Source: Dasania marina DSM 21967
GTDB lineage: Bacteria; Pseudomonadota; Gammaproteobacteria; Pseudomonadales; Dasaniaceae
DNA: 64,000 bases
Assembly (NCBI RefSeq): GCF_000373485.1
Contig: NZ_KB891586.1
Location: forward strand, 200,734-264,733
Direction of reading: 5' to 3'
The position numbers and the translations under genes were made by a program. Positions 27,839-37,143 of this stretch are shown here, piece by piece (the first letter of the stretch is position 1; each line of letters begins with the position of its first letter). The notes beneath the pieces are model-generated. The model did no database searches, was not told the DNA's origin, and was given only the letters and a program-made list of their open reading frames with translations.

Positions 27839-28966
27839 TTAGAGCTTACTAATGCGCTGACGCTGCTCATCACTTAACAGTTTCAACAAAGGCTCTAACT
27901 CATCCAGTAAGTAATCCATTTGCGTCATCACGTCTTTTTCACCACCCTGCAGGATTTCACTTAAGGCTTCATCGATAGATACCGCAGCAGCGTCCGACCG
28001 ACGATTTTTCTTACGGTACTGAGCTAAATCTATATGATGTACTTGCCCCAAACCCCGCTTGGCCGCACGTCTTTGCGCATCGCTAGCACAACTAATAATA
28101 ACACTAGGGTCAGCGTGTAAGCCCTCTGCCACTATGCAGGCCCCTACCGATACGGTAATAGGTAAGGCTTTACCCTGTAGTGTGGCTTTAAAATTATTCA
28201 CCGCTAAACAGATACGATGCGCTATTAATAGTGAACCATCGGGGTCGGCCCCAGGTAACGACACATAAAAACTCGATAAGCCGGTACGAGCGACAGTATC
28301 TTCTTTCCGCACCGCACCCACGACAACTTTAGCTATGCGCTTAATAATCGTTTCGGCACCGCTACGGCCTATGCGCACAAATAGCGCTTTGAAGGCATCA
28401 ACTTCTATATTGAGCACGGTCAGCTCATGGTTGTGGCGAGTGCTAAAAGATACGTCTTTATCGAGTTGTTTTTCAAAACCACGAAAGTTTAATAAGTCGG
28501 TTAATGGGTCGATAATAGAGGTTTCCACCAGCGACTGAGTGGTCTCTTGGTAGCGCACATGAGCCTGGGCCCTAGCATTAATATCCGCCGCATCAAAAGG
28601 TTTGGTTAAGAAGTCAGTAGCGCCTAATTCATAAGCTTTATTCTTGGCATCTTGACTGTTGTCGGCCCCAGTCACCACAATAAGCGGTAATTGTCGGATG
28701 CGCTCGTCGGCAGAGGTTCTCACTATATTCAGCAGTTCAAAACCATCTAGCTCAGGCATAACCAAGTCGGTAAACACCACCTGTATATGCTCATCGTGCT
28801 GTATCAGCTCCCAAGCTTCTTGACCATTTTCAGCCAGTTGCAAATCGAAACTTTCAGAGAACATTTTTAAGGCGGCAGCGCGAATCAACTTAGAGTCGTC
28901 TACAAACAAAATTTTAGGTTTGGCCATTTGGCTGCTAAGCGGCCTGGCTTCAAAAACTGTAGGCAT
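27839..28966 (-). CDS. Response regulator with degenerate GGDEF domain
   Basis: A 375-residue protein: a receiver (about 17-135; phospho-acceptor Asp67 in VVFTDLVMPELDG, Lys in FLTKPF), a GGDEF-type domain (about 150-315) and a charged C-terminal helix region. The signature that should read GGDEF is GLSSF at 229-233, so cyclase activity is unlikely. The inhibitory-site motif RKED at 220-223 is kept, exactly five residues before it, so the domain may bind cyclic di-GMP as a receptor. An internal ATG at codon 14 is another possible start. It lies 94 bp after an apparently active cyclase gene on the same strand. Confidence 0.9.
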   Translation of the reverse strand: MPTVFEARPLSSQMAKPKILFVDDSKLIRAAALKMFSESFDLQLAENGQEAWELIQHDEHIQVVFTDLVMPELDGFELLNIVRTSADERIRQLPLIVVTGADNSQDAKNKAYELGATDFLTKPFDAADINARAQAHVRYQETTQSLVETSIIDPLTDLLNFRGFEKQLDKDVSFSTRHNHELTVLNIEVDAFKALFVRIGRSGAETIIKRIAKVVVGAVRKEDTVARTGLSSFYVSLPGADPDGSLLIAHRICLAVNNFKATLQGKALPITVSVGACIVAEGLHADPSVIISCASDAQRRAAKRGLGQVHHIDLAQYRKKNRRSDAAAVSIDEALSEILQGGEKDVMTQMDYLLDELEPLLKLLSDEQRQRISKL

Positions 28967-29060
28967 AATTTACATCGTTATTATTTTAGATAGGCTAACT
29001 ATAGCCAATATCCTCAGTTATTCACTATAAGTCACTGAAAATATTGCTTATTTTTTCTTT

Positions 29061-30197
29061 TTATTGCTGATAATCCACAAACTCTATGGTATTTCTGCCC
29101 TGATCTTTGGCTGTATAAACACCTTCATCGGCGCATTTCACTAAGCACTCACCGACCTGCGAGGCTGCTTCACCTGCTGCATCGGGCTGCCAGCAACTCA
29201 CGCCTATAGACAGAGTCAGCGTTAATGCCTGGCCCTCATCATTACGTATAGCTAACTGGCTGACTTGCACGCGTATACGCTCGGCAATATCCATAGCGCG
29301 TTCAGGGCTGCAGTTAGGCAAGAGCAGGGCAAATTCCTCCCCCCCATAGCGGCAAACATGATCGGTTTTACGCAGCATCTGGTTGATATGTTGGGCAACA
29401 ATTTTTAGTGCACGGTCTCCAGTTTGATGACCGTGACTATCGTTAATCCGCTTAAAGTGGTCCAAGTCTATGAACAGCAGGCTGAGTAACTCTTGGTTAC
29501 GCGAGGCTCTAGAAACCTCTTCTGCTAGAGCCTGATTAAAAGCTCGTCGATTTTTCACCTGGGTCAACATGTCATACATGCTTAAGCGGCGTAAGCGCTC
29601 TCTATTAACCACATTCTCAAAACACACCGCCACCACGGAGGCTAGGTGATTAATAAAATCGGTGGATTTATCCAGTCCAAAACGCTTATGCCCTCTAGCC
29701 CCCATATGCAAACTACCCACCAACACGCCTTGGCGCACCAAGGGCAGCATAGCTGCCGAGCGGAGAGACAGGCCTTGAAAAATAGCAGGGCTACGTGATT
29801 GACTCAGAGGCACCAGCTGCACGCAAGGCCTAGCAGCATAGAGTTGCTTTAATGGCTCACTGCGCGCCACCAACTGTAAATTAGGATAGTCATCGGGATT
29901 ATCGATATGCTCTGCCACCGTCTGTTCGGGGTCGTATAGCCATAGCTCTATCGCATCTAACTGAAAATAGGCCAGACTGTCGTCCAGTAACAGCGCCAGT
30001 AGTTCATTAAAGCCTACCGCATCCAGCAGCTTCAGCTCGAAGCGCTGGTAACGTTTGAGGATTTGTTCATTCTGGCTAGCTTTTTGTAGCAGTGTATTAA
30101 CTGCAGAGTCCACAGTTGACGAACGGCTGCCGCGAGCGCTGTCAGCCAGTGTCGCACCCGCTCCCACCACCCTTTTCTTCACCCGTTCAAAAGTCAC
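29061..30197 (-). CDS. GAF-GGDEF diguanylate cyclase
   Basis: A 378-residue cytoplasmic protein with a GAF/DUF484-like sensor domain (about 45-200) and a GGDEF domain (about 205-372). The active-site motif is GGEEF at 285-289 and the RXXD inhibitory site RKTD at 276-279, so it should make cyclic di-GMP with product inhibition. FIDLDHFKRINDSHGHQTGD supplies the metal-binding segment. It begins 35 bp after the stop of the MinD/FlhG-like gene, suggesting co-transcription. Confidence 0.93.
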   Translation of the reverse strand: MTFERVKKRVVGAGATLADSARGSRSSTVDSAVNTLLQKASQNEQILKRYQRFELKLLDAVGFNELLALLLDDSLAYFQLDAIELWLYDPEQTVAEHIDNPDDYPNLQLVARSEPLKQLYAARPCVQLVPLSQSRSPAIFQGLSLRSAAMLPLVRQGVLVGSLHMGARGHKRFGLDKSTDFINHLASVVAVCFENVVNRERLRRLSMYDMLTQVKNRRAFNQALAEEVSRASRNQELLSLLFIDLDHFKRINDSHGHQTGDRALKIVAQHINQMLRKTDHVCRYGGEEFALLLPNCSPERAMDIAERIRVQVSQLAIRNDEGQALTLTLSIGVSCWQPDAAGEAASQVGECLVKCADEGVYTAKDQGRNTIEFVDYQQ

Positions 30198-30232
30198 CCA
30201 GCCACCTCAATAAAATAAGCCCGCTCAACATT

Positions 30233-31639
30233 TTAGGCGGTATAGGCCTCTAATATAGTTAACAAGGGCATTGTATCGCTATGTTGTTTTTTTATGTCCA
30301 GTAATAGCTCATCTTGTGAACCAAAACGCTTTTTATCATAACCTGCCACGGCCAACTTGGGAGAACCGCTCGCGCGTACCTCAACAGGCTGTACCGTGTG
30401 CTGGCTAACCGCGGCTGCGAGTGGTTGCGTCACTAGCGTATGCTCAGCCATAGCTAAAGGTTGCGAGGCATCCTCTTTAGACTTCAACTCGCCCCAGGGC
30501 TTGAGTTTGGCGTATATCTCTCTAAGCTGACAATCCTCGCGGTTAGGGCTTAAAATCAACTGTTCTATATAGTCAGCACCATCTATGGGGCTGTCCTGAT
30601 AGGCTTTAAAATAGGCCTGCACACTCGCGCGCAACATACGCGCTATGGCATCTTTATCGGCAGTGCCTTTTTCTATAGCTAACAATACCCGGCTCTGTAA
30701 TTCGGCCACATAGTCGTTTTCTTGCTTGCGCTCTTTGCTAACAGGCTGTGTCGCTGGGTTGTTAGCCGCCATTTGCTGTTTGGCTTGCTCAGATTGCCTA
30801 AACTGGCGGTACCAATAGGCACTAAAAGACTTGCCTATTGGCAAGCTGTCGCTGTCTTTAGTTAAGGTTTGCGCTAAGCGTATAAAGCTTTGCGAAGACG
30901 GGTCGGTATCGGGGAACATCGCCACAGGGTTTTGCAAGGTGACCGCCGCTCGCACACTCTCATCACGAGGTAGATAGCCTAAATACTGTAGCTCTACGCC
31001 TATATACTTTTCTACCGCGGCAGCAAATCGACCAAATATACTTCGGCCCTCATTACTGCCTTCACACATATTCACTACCACCCGAAATAAAATACAGCCT
31101 TGGCGGCGTTTTAATAGTTTAATCAGTGAAAATGCATCGGTGAGCGAGGTAGGTTCAGGGGTAATAACCACCAACGAGTACTGAGCAGCGGCAATAAAAT
31201 CCAAACTGGCGTCAGCTATACCGGCGGCGTTATCAATTAATAAATAATCAAAATCATGTTCTATGCGCGCCAGCTCGCGGGTTAAACGCAATTGCTGGCG
31301 TGGATGCAGAGTAGCGCACTCACTAATACCATTGGCACCGGGGATAATCTTTAGATTATGAGGCGCGGTAACCATCACATCTTCTATTGCTTTTGCACCG
31401 TATAATACGTGCTCCAAGCTGTACTGTGGCTGCACACCCAAGAGTATATTGACATTGGCCAAGCCGGTATCGGCATCCAACAGGCAAACCCGAAAACCTT
31501 GTTTAGCCAAGGTTATACCTAAATTGACCGCTATACTGGATTTACCCACGCCCCCCTTACCGCTGCAAATAGCAATAACGCGAGGTATCGTGGGCCGCGG
31601 CGAAGCTTGGTGAGTCACTGATTGCACGGAGCAGATCAT
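30233..31639 (-). CDS. MinD/FlhG-like P-loop ATPase with C-terminal extension
   Basis: A 468-residue protein. Residues about 18-275 are a MinD/ParA-type ATPase: deviant Walker A GKGGVGKSS (28-34), LLDADTGLANVNILLGVQPQ which is typical of FlhG/FleN and MinD, DYLLIDNAAGI as Walker B, and VVITPEPTSLTDAFSLIKLL. The last 190 residues are not part of the ATPase fold; they contain a helical region (about 310-385) and a low-complexity stretch. FlhG is normally about 275-300 residues. No flhF or flagellar genes are nearby; instead a diguanylate cyclase follows in the same operon. Polar placement of signalling proteins is possible but inferred. Confidence 0.88.
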   Translation of the reverse strand: MICSVQSVTHQASPRPTIPRVIAICSGKGGVGKSSIAVNLGITLAKQGFRVCLLDADTGLANVNILLGVQPQYSLEHVLYGAKAIEDVMVTAPHNLKIIPGANGISECATLHPRQQLRLTRELARIEHDFDYLLIDNAAGIADASLDFIAAAQYSLVVITPEPTSLTDAFSLIKLLKRRQGCILFRVVVNMCEGSNEGRSIFGRFAAAVEKYIGVELQYLGYLPRDESVRAAVTLQNPVAMFPDTDPSSQSFIRLAQTLTKDSDSLPIGKSFSAYWYRQFRQSEQAKQQMAANNPATQPVSKERKQENDYVAELQSRVLLAIEKGTADKDAIARMLRASVQAYFKAYQDSPIDGADYIEQLILSPNREDCQLREIYAKLKPWGELKSKEDASQPLAMAEHTLVTQPLAAAVSQHTVQPVEVRASGSPKLAVAGYDKKRFGSQDELLLDIKKQHSDTMPLLTILEAYTA

Positions 31640-31926
31640 TCCATTAGCGAGTTGTTATTAGCAAGTTTTTGACACTTTTTTATAAAACTGTGACGTAACG
31701 CATAGTATCAAACTGTAAGAAAAAAGCGATACCTGCAACTAATAGCGGTAATATTCACATTTTATAGCTAACATACTCTTACGCCCTTATCATTAGCCTG
31801 TATTTTGACCACTCGTATGGTATCTGCTAGATCGGTTAGCTATACTCACCTATAACAGTTTTACTTAACTGCGATAAAGGTAAATGCACTACACGCTGGC
31901 AAGCACAGCCAAACATAAAAACAATA

Positions 31927-34002
31927 ATGCATGAGCAAAGCCCATTGAGTACGCCTAAAACCATAAATCAACTGCCCAGCCTACCTCAAGTTTTAATAAA
32001 AATTCTTGATGCCATTCATGGTGAAGCAGCGGACTTTCAACAGCTGGCCGATATCATCAGGCAAGACCCCGCTGTGGCCAGTAAACTGATTCAAGTAGCC
32101 AGCTCCAGCTACTATGGCCGCTCACAAAACTGCTCAACTATAGAACGCGCCCTAATGCTACTGGGCACCGACACCGTTAAAACCATTATTATCACCACCG
32201 CCATTAAACATTTTTTCAACCATTTCAGCCAACAGCACACCCAGTTTTTAAAACAATTTTGGCGCCGCTCACTGATTACCGCCAACTTCGCTCAGGCTCT
32301 AGCCACCCTCACCCGTTACAGTGCCCCCGAAGAAGCCTATCTCTGCGGCCTGCTCACCGATGTGGGGCAATTAATTTTACTCACCGAGTTCAACGAAGAT
32401 TATTTGCAGGTGGTGAATTTAAGCCCGCCAGACTACAGGCTATTGGAAGAAGAGCAAAAGCACTTCCACTACAACCATTGTAATGTTGCCGCCGACCTTA
32501 TCGATAGCTGGAACATATCAACCTTTATGGGTGATGCCGTGCGCTACCACCATGAAGAGCTGGAACAAATACAAGACGCACAACACCTAGTTAAAATTAT
32601 TTATTTATCCAGTCTGCTAGGCAACAGCAGCGACATTAACGACAACTCCCTAACCGCCAGCCATGAATTATTCGGCCTTAACGAAGCGCTCACCCGTGAA
32701 ATACACGGTCGTATTTTAAGCGATGTCGAGAATATGGCCGGCAGTTTAAATATAGATCTTAGCGAACAGCTACATACAGAGCAGCAAGCTCACCAAGACC
32801 TCGCTAAGCGCTTAGGTGAATTAAGCGAGTTATCGCAACTCAACCAAACGCTATGGCAGGTACAAAGCCATGAAGCCTTAGAGCAAACCATAGGCAGGGC
32901 ACTGTTACTCACCTTTGGCATTCAACAATGCGTGCTATTAGAATATCAAACAGAGCAAAACCGGCTGGTAGGTCTTAATGATGGTGAGTCATCACCTGCC
33001 TTTAACATAGCGGTACAAGCTGGCCGCAGCCTTAGCAGCGAGGCCTTATTAAACCAGTCCATACAACACAGCGTAACCAGCACAGCAAAACTATCGGTCA
33101 TAGACAAGCAATTAATCAGGCTCTGCTTGGCTGAACACATACTGTGCCTACCGTTAATACATGGCGAACAGACCTTGGGCGTATTAGTGTTGGGGATAAA
33201 CCCAAAACAACTACCGGCACTACAACAACGCTTTGGACAATTACTATCGCTGGGACAAGAGATTGCTGCCAGCCTGCACAGACTAAACGCCACCAACGCG
33301 ACCATTAACGATGACACCCAACAGCAAAAATTACAGAACAACATTCTTGAAGTCATACATGAGGCCAGCAACCCACTCAGTATTATCCGTAATTACCTAG
33401 AGTTGCTGCGCGTTGATTTAGGCAGTCAACACAGCGCCAATAATAACCTCAACCTTATCAAAGACGAAATCGATAGAGTCGGAAAAATATTGCTGCGCTT
33501 AAAAGACCCCAGCGACAACAACGACGACAGCATTACTGACATCAATAAAATCATTAGCGATACAGCGCAAATTTTTATTAACTCCAGCTGCGTCTCAAAA
33601 CAAATCGATTTAAAACTGCATTTAGACCAGACCCTGCAACCCGCCAAGGTGAATAGCGCCTACCTAAAACAAATACTGACTAACCTTATTAAAAACGCTT
33701 GCGAAGCGCTGAGTAGCGGACAACAAATCACCCTGCGCAGTAACGCCAATGTCGACAGCAATGGCCGTTCTTATATAAGCATCATTATTAGCGACAACGG
33801 TCCGGGCATCCCTACGGAGGTGAAAGAACAACTTTTCTTACCTCAGCAATCTACTAAAGGAAGTAAGCACTCAGGCCTAGGCCTAAGCATCGTTAAAAAA
33901 CTGGTTGATGAAATGGACGGCATTATTAGCTGCCGCTCACAACAGCCTGCCACAGATTCGGAGAGCAGCGGAACGGAGTTCCACCTTTTACTCCCTAAAT
34001 AG
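31927..34002 (+). CDS. HDOD-GAF sensor histidine kinase
   Basis: A 691-residue soluble protein: HDOD domain (about 10-210: LPSLPQVLIKILDAI, YLCGLLTDVGQLILL, RYHHEELEQ), a GAF-like domain (about 305-455) and a histidine kinase core with His478 in HEASNPLSIIRNYLELL, N box NLIKNACEAL, G1 DNGPGIP and G2 HSGLGLSIV. HDOD domains are HD-fold relatives that usually lack phosphohydrolase activity and act in signalling. There are no membrane segments, so the stimulus is cytoplasmic. The REC-PAS-GGDEF-EAL gene follows 21 bp downstream and is the likely phosphorylation partner. Confidence 0.92.
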   Translation: MHEQSPLSTPKTINQLPSLPQVLIKILDAIHGEAADFQQLADIIRQDPAVASKLIQVASSSYYGRSQNCSTIERALMLLGTDTVKTIIITTAIKHFFNHFSQQHTQFLKQFWRRSLITANFAQALATLTRYSAPEEAYLCGLLTDVGQLILLTEFNEDYLQVVNLSPPDYRLLEEEQKHFHYNHCNVAADLIDSWNISTFMGDAVRYHHEELEQIQDAQHLVKIIYLSSLLGNSSDINDNSLTASHELFGLNEALTREIHGRILSDVENMAGSLNIDLSEQLHTEQQAHQDLAKRLGELSELSQLNQTLWQVQSHEALEQTIGRALLLTFGIQQCVLLEYQTEQNRLVGLNDGESSPAFNIAVQAGRSLSSEALLNQSIQHSVTSTAKLSVIDKQLIRLCLAEHILCLPLIHGEQTLGVLVLGINPKQLPALQQRFGQLLSLGQEIAASLHRLNATNATINDDTQQQKLQNNILEVIHEASNPLSIIRNYLELLRVDLGSQHSANNNLNLIKDEIDRVGKILLRLKDPSDNNDDSITDINKIISDTAQIFINSSCVSKQIDLKLHLDQTLQPAKVNSAYLKQILTNLIKNACEALSSGQQITLRSNANVDSNGRSYISIIISDNGPGIPTEVKEQLFLPQQSTKGSKHSGLGLSIVKKLVDEMDGIISCRSQQPATDSESSGTEFHLLLPK

Positions 34003-34023
34003 CATCATGAACACGGCTTGTAC

Positions 34024-36204
34024 ATGATGATAATAAAAGCAAAAAATATGGCCAACACCGAACATTACAAAAATAGCGACGCCAGGATATTATTAACTGA
34101 CGACGACCCCAGCATGCTGGCAAGCCTTAAAGCACTATTGGAACTTTATGCCTTTAATGTCGATACCGCATTGGGTGGACAGCAAGGTATAGATAAATTA
34201 TCTAGCCAAGAATATGACGTGCTATTACTAGACCTGAAAATGCCCGATATCAACGGCCATGATGTCATGGCCTTTATGGCTAAGCAAAAAATAGACACCA
34301 CTATTATTGTGGTCAGCGGCGAAACGTCTTTAAGTGATATTAGCAAGGCACTACGCCACGGCGCCTATGATTATCTTAAAAAACCCTATGCACCCGAAGA
34401 ACTAACCGCCACCGTTAGTAATGCGGTCAGGAAAAAACTGTTAGAAAAGTCGCACCACAATATACAAACCAAACTCAATCAATCCGAAAAGCTACACCGC
34501 TTTATTGTTAATAACTCTCCCGATATTATTTTTGTGTTAGACAATCAAGGCAAGGTGAGCTTCATCAATTCACAAATAGAATCAATTTTAGGTTTCTCCA
34601 GAAAAAACCTGCTAGGAAAACCTATCACCAATATCATTGAAGATAGTGACGAACGCGTAGAATATTTTTTTGAACGAGCACTGGCACCACATAAAACCCC
34701 ACAAAGCACCGAAGTTACCCTTAAAAACTTTAACAACGATCACAAGCGTCATTTTGAAATCACCATTTGGTCGATTAGCGACAGCAACAAACGCATACCT
34801 TCGCAAAACAATCACTTTCACGCCTATGGCACTGCCCGCGACATTACTGAGCGCAAAGAGGCTGAAGCCTTTATAAACTTTCAGGCGTATCACGACCTAC
34901 TAACTAGGTTGCCCAATCGCTCACTATTTAAAGATCGCTTAAGCACAGCTATTAGTCAGGCCGAGCGCAACAAAAGCCGTTTAGCCGTCATGTTTATAGA
35001 TCTAGATCGCTTTAAAGTTATCAACGACTCACTGGGCCACACCATGGGCGACCGGCTATTACAAGCGGTTAGCCAAAGGCTGCAAGAACATATACGTAAA
35101 AGTGACACCCTGTCGCGTTTTGGCGGCGATGAATTCACCCTATTGCTACCCGAAATTGCCGATGACCAAGCAGCCACACAAGTGGCCGACAAAATTTTAG
35201 AATCTATTAAGCAACCTTTTATGCTAGGCGGCCACGATATTTATGTAGGCGCCAGTATAGGAATAGCGACCTATCCCGAAGCCGGCACCAATATGGACGC
35301 CCTGATAAAAAACTCCGACATAGCTATGTACCAGGTTAAAAACACGGGTAAAGACGGTGTTAAGATTTTTAACCCCGACATGAACGACAATCCCACCCAG
35401 CGGCTGATGCTAGAGCAAGACATTAGACGCGCTATAGAGTTGGATGAATTTGATATTTGCTATCAGCCGCAAGTCGATACACTCACCGAAACCGTCTGCG
35501 GTGTTGAAGCCTTAATCCGCTGGAACCACCCCACACTAGGTAGATTATCACCCATAGAATTTATCCCCATCGCTGAAGAAAGCCGCCTGATTATAGAGAT
35601 AGACAAATACACCTTGCGTAAGGCCTGCCGTGAAACCCGCCACTACCATCATCAAGGTATGCCCAATTTACGGCTGGCAGTTAACCTCTCCCCGATAATG
35701 ATAGAGCGTGATGATTTTACCGAAACCGTGCTAAGCATACTCAAAGAGGAGGGCTTCCCCGCCCACTTACTAGAGCTTGAAATTACCGAAAATGTTTTAA
35801 TGGGGGATAGAAAAGACATCGTAGATAAACTGTTATTACTGTCGTCAAAAGGTATTAACCTCGCCCTAGATGACTTCGGCACCGGCTACTCCTCGCTCAG
35901 CTACCTACAAAAGTACCCATTGAAAACCTTAAAAATCGATCGCAGCTTTATTCACAACATCAAAAACAGTGAAGACGAAGCCTGTATAGTCAACGCCATT
36001 ATCTCTATGGCGCAAGGTTTACGCATGTCTATTATTGCCGAAGGAGTGGAAAACAAAGAGCAATTAGAGTATCTGAGAGCACTGGGCTGCGACATCGTAC
36101 AAGGCTTTTTCTTTGGCGCCGCTACCAGCCTAGAGCAAGTCGCGACTCTGTTTCAGCAATGTGAACATCTATACAGCGTACAAACTGCCGAGCTGGGGGC
36201 ATAA
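34024..36204 (+). CDS. REC-PAS-GGDEF-EAL bifunctional cyclic-di-GMP protein
   Basis: About 726 residues. In order: receiver (LLTDDDPSMLAS, phospho-acceptor in LLLDLKMPDINGH), PAS (about 140-265), GGDEF with intact RFGGDEF and RKSD inhibitory site, and EAL with intact GVEALIRWNHP, ELEITEN, LDDFGTGYSSLSYL, KIDRSFI and AEGVENKEQ. Both synthesis and breakdown of cyclic di-GMP are therefore possible. Start is uncertain: TTG at 34018, ATG at 34024 or ATG at 34048; none has a good ribosome site. It is the likely output partner of the HDOD kinase gene just upstream. Confidence 0.93.
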   Translation: MMIIKAKNMANTEHYKNSDARILLTDDDPSMLASLKALLELYAFNVDTALGGQQGIDKLSSQEYDVLLLDLKMPDINGHDVMAFMAKQKIDTTIIVVSGETSLSDISKALRHGAYDYLKKPYAPEELTATVSNAVRKKLLEKSHHNIQTKLNQSEKLHRFIVNNSPDIIFVLDNQGKVSFINSQIESILGFSRKNLLGKPITNIIEDSDERVEYFFERALAPHKTPQSTEVTLKNFNNDHKRHFEITIWSISDSNKRIPSQNNHFHAYGTARDITERKEAEAFINFQAYHDLLTRLPNRSLFKDRLSTAISQAERNKSRLAVMFIDLDRFKVINDSLGHTMGDRLLQAVSQRLQEHIRKSDTLSRFGGDEFTLLLPEIADDQAATQVADKILESIKQPFMLGGHDIYVGASIGIATYPEAGTNMDALIKNSDIAMYQVKNTGKDGVKIFNPDMNDNPTQRLMLEQDIRRAIELDEFDICYQPQVDTLTETVCGVEALIRWNHPTLGRLSPIEFIPIAEESRLIIEIDKYTLRKACRETRHYHHQGMPNLRLAVNLSPIMIERDDFTETVLSILKEEGFPAHLLELEITENVLMGDRKDIVDKLLLLSSKGINLALDDFGTGYSSLSYLQKYPLKTLKIDRSFIHNIKNSEDEACIVNAIISMAQGLRMSIIAEGVENKEQLEYLRALGCDIVQGFFFGAATSLEQVATLFQQCEHLYSVQTAELGA

Positions 36205-36306
36205 ACACATAAACACATAAACAGAGTAGGGCTAATAACTTCTATGATAGCCCGCATACTGCTAGAATTGCCCGCTCATTATTATCAACGCCAGTAAGCC
36301 TTAGCT

Positions 36307-37017
36307 ATGTTAATTGATCAATACTATCGTCAAGAACAACAACAAATCAGCTTCACCCGCCAACAAGCCAGTGACTTTGCCAAAAACATTGCCGACGATT
36401 TTAACCCTCTGCACGATGCCGATGCCAAACGCTTCTGCGTACCTGGCGATTTATTGTTCTCTTTAGTGTTAGCTAAATATGGCGTTAGCCAACATATGCA
36501 GTTTACCTTTTCCGGCATGGTAAACGATGGCGTAGAACTACAGCTACCTACCGCCAGCTCACAACTTAGCCTTAAAGACAGCGTCGGCAAAGAGTATATG
36601 AACATAGAGCAAACCGGCGACAACAGCAGCAACCCGCAGCTTATCGATACCCTGACTCAGCGTTATGTCGCCTTTTCCGGACACACCTTCCCCCATATTT
36701 TGCAGCCCTTGTTACAAGAGCAAAATGTCATGATCAACCCTGACAGGCCCATGGTTATCTATGAAAGCATGCTAATAGAGCTAGAACGCCTAGATGTAAG
36801 CGATATAGAATTAGCGCTAAATATGCAACAAACCCGGCTAGAAACCAATGGCAAACGCGGTAAAATATGTTTAGCTTTCACACTATTATCTGACGGCATA
36901 GAAATAGGTCGCGGTGAAAAGCGCATGCTGCTTAGCGGCCTCAAGCCCTACGATCAGCAAGCGGTAGATAACCTCATCAACAACTATAATGCAGGGAAAT
37001 CCCGCCACAAAGGCTAA
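36307..37017 (+). CDS. DUF3581 family protein
   Basis: A 236-residue soluble protein matching what I recall of the DUF3581 family: it begins with FTRQQASDFAKNIADDFNPLHDADAKRFCVPGD in parts resembling a hot-dog-like MaoC segment (ADDFNPLHD), and includes LFSLVLAKYGVSQHMQFTFSG. The MaoC-like resemblance suggests a hot-dog fold that may bind a thioester, but no catalytic role is known. It is a single gene between signalling genes, about 100 bp after the GGDEF-EAL gene. Confidence 0.75.
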   Translation: MLIDQYYRQEQQQISFTRQQASDFAKNIADDFNPLHDADAKRFCVPGDLLFSLVLAKYGVSQHMQFTFSGMVNDGVELQLPTASSQLSLKDSVGKEYMNIEQTGDNSSNPQLIDTLTQRYVAFSGHTFPHILQPLLQEQNVMINPDRPMVIYESMLIELERLDVSDIELALNMQQTRLETNGKRGKICLAFTLLSDGIEIGRGEKRMLLSGLKPYDQQAVDNLINNYNAGKSRHKG

Positions 37018-37055
37018 GCATTTACTAGTATATACAACGTATTCAAAAGTATCGT

Positions 37056-37096
37056 CTATAATTCTAGAACCTATAATCTAGGGCCTATAATTAAGC
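37056..37096 (+). repeat. Three imperfect 12-15 bp CTATAAT repeats upstream of the DUF1631 gene
   Basis: Three successive units begin CTATAAT (CTATAATTCTAGAAC, CTATAATCTAGGGC, CTATAATTAAGC). Each holds a sequence like a -10 box; one or more may act as the promoter of the following gene. No matching -35 element is clear. Confidence 0.4.
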
Positions 37097-37143
37097 ATAA
37101 AGGTCGCAGCTATAGCCTATAAAAATTGGAATTTTATTATTTA

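Noticed and set aside
31640-31926. Plus-strand TTGACA promoter at about 31670
   Set aside because: A -35-like hexamer is present but the only -10-like sequence is six bases away, so the spacing is wrong.
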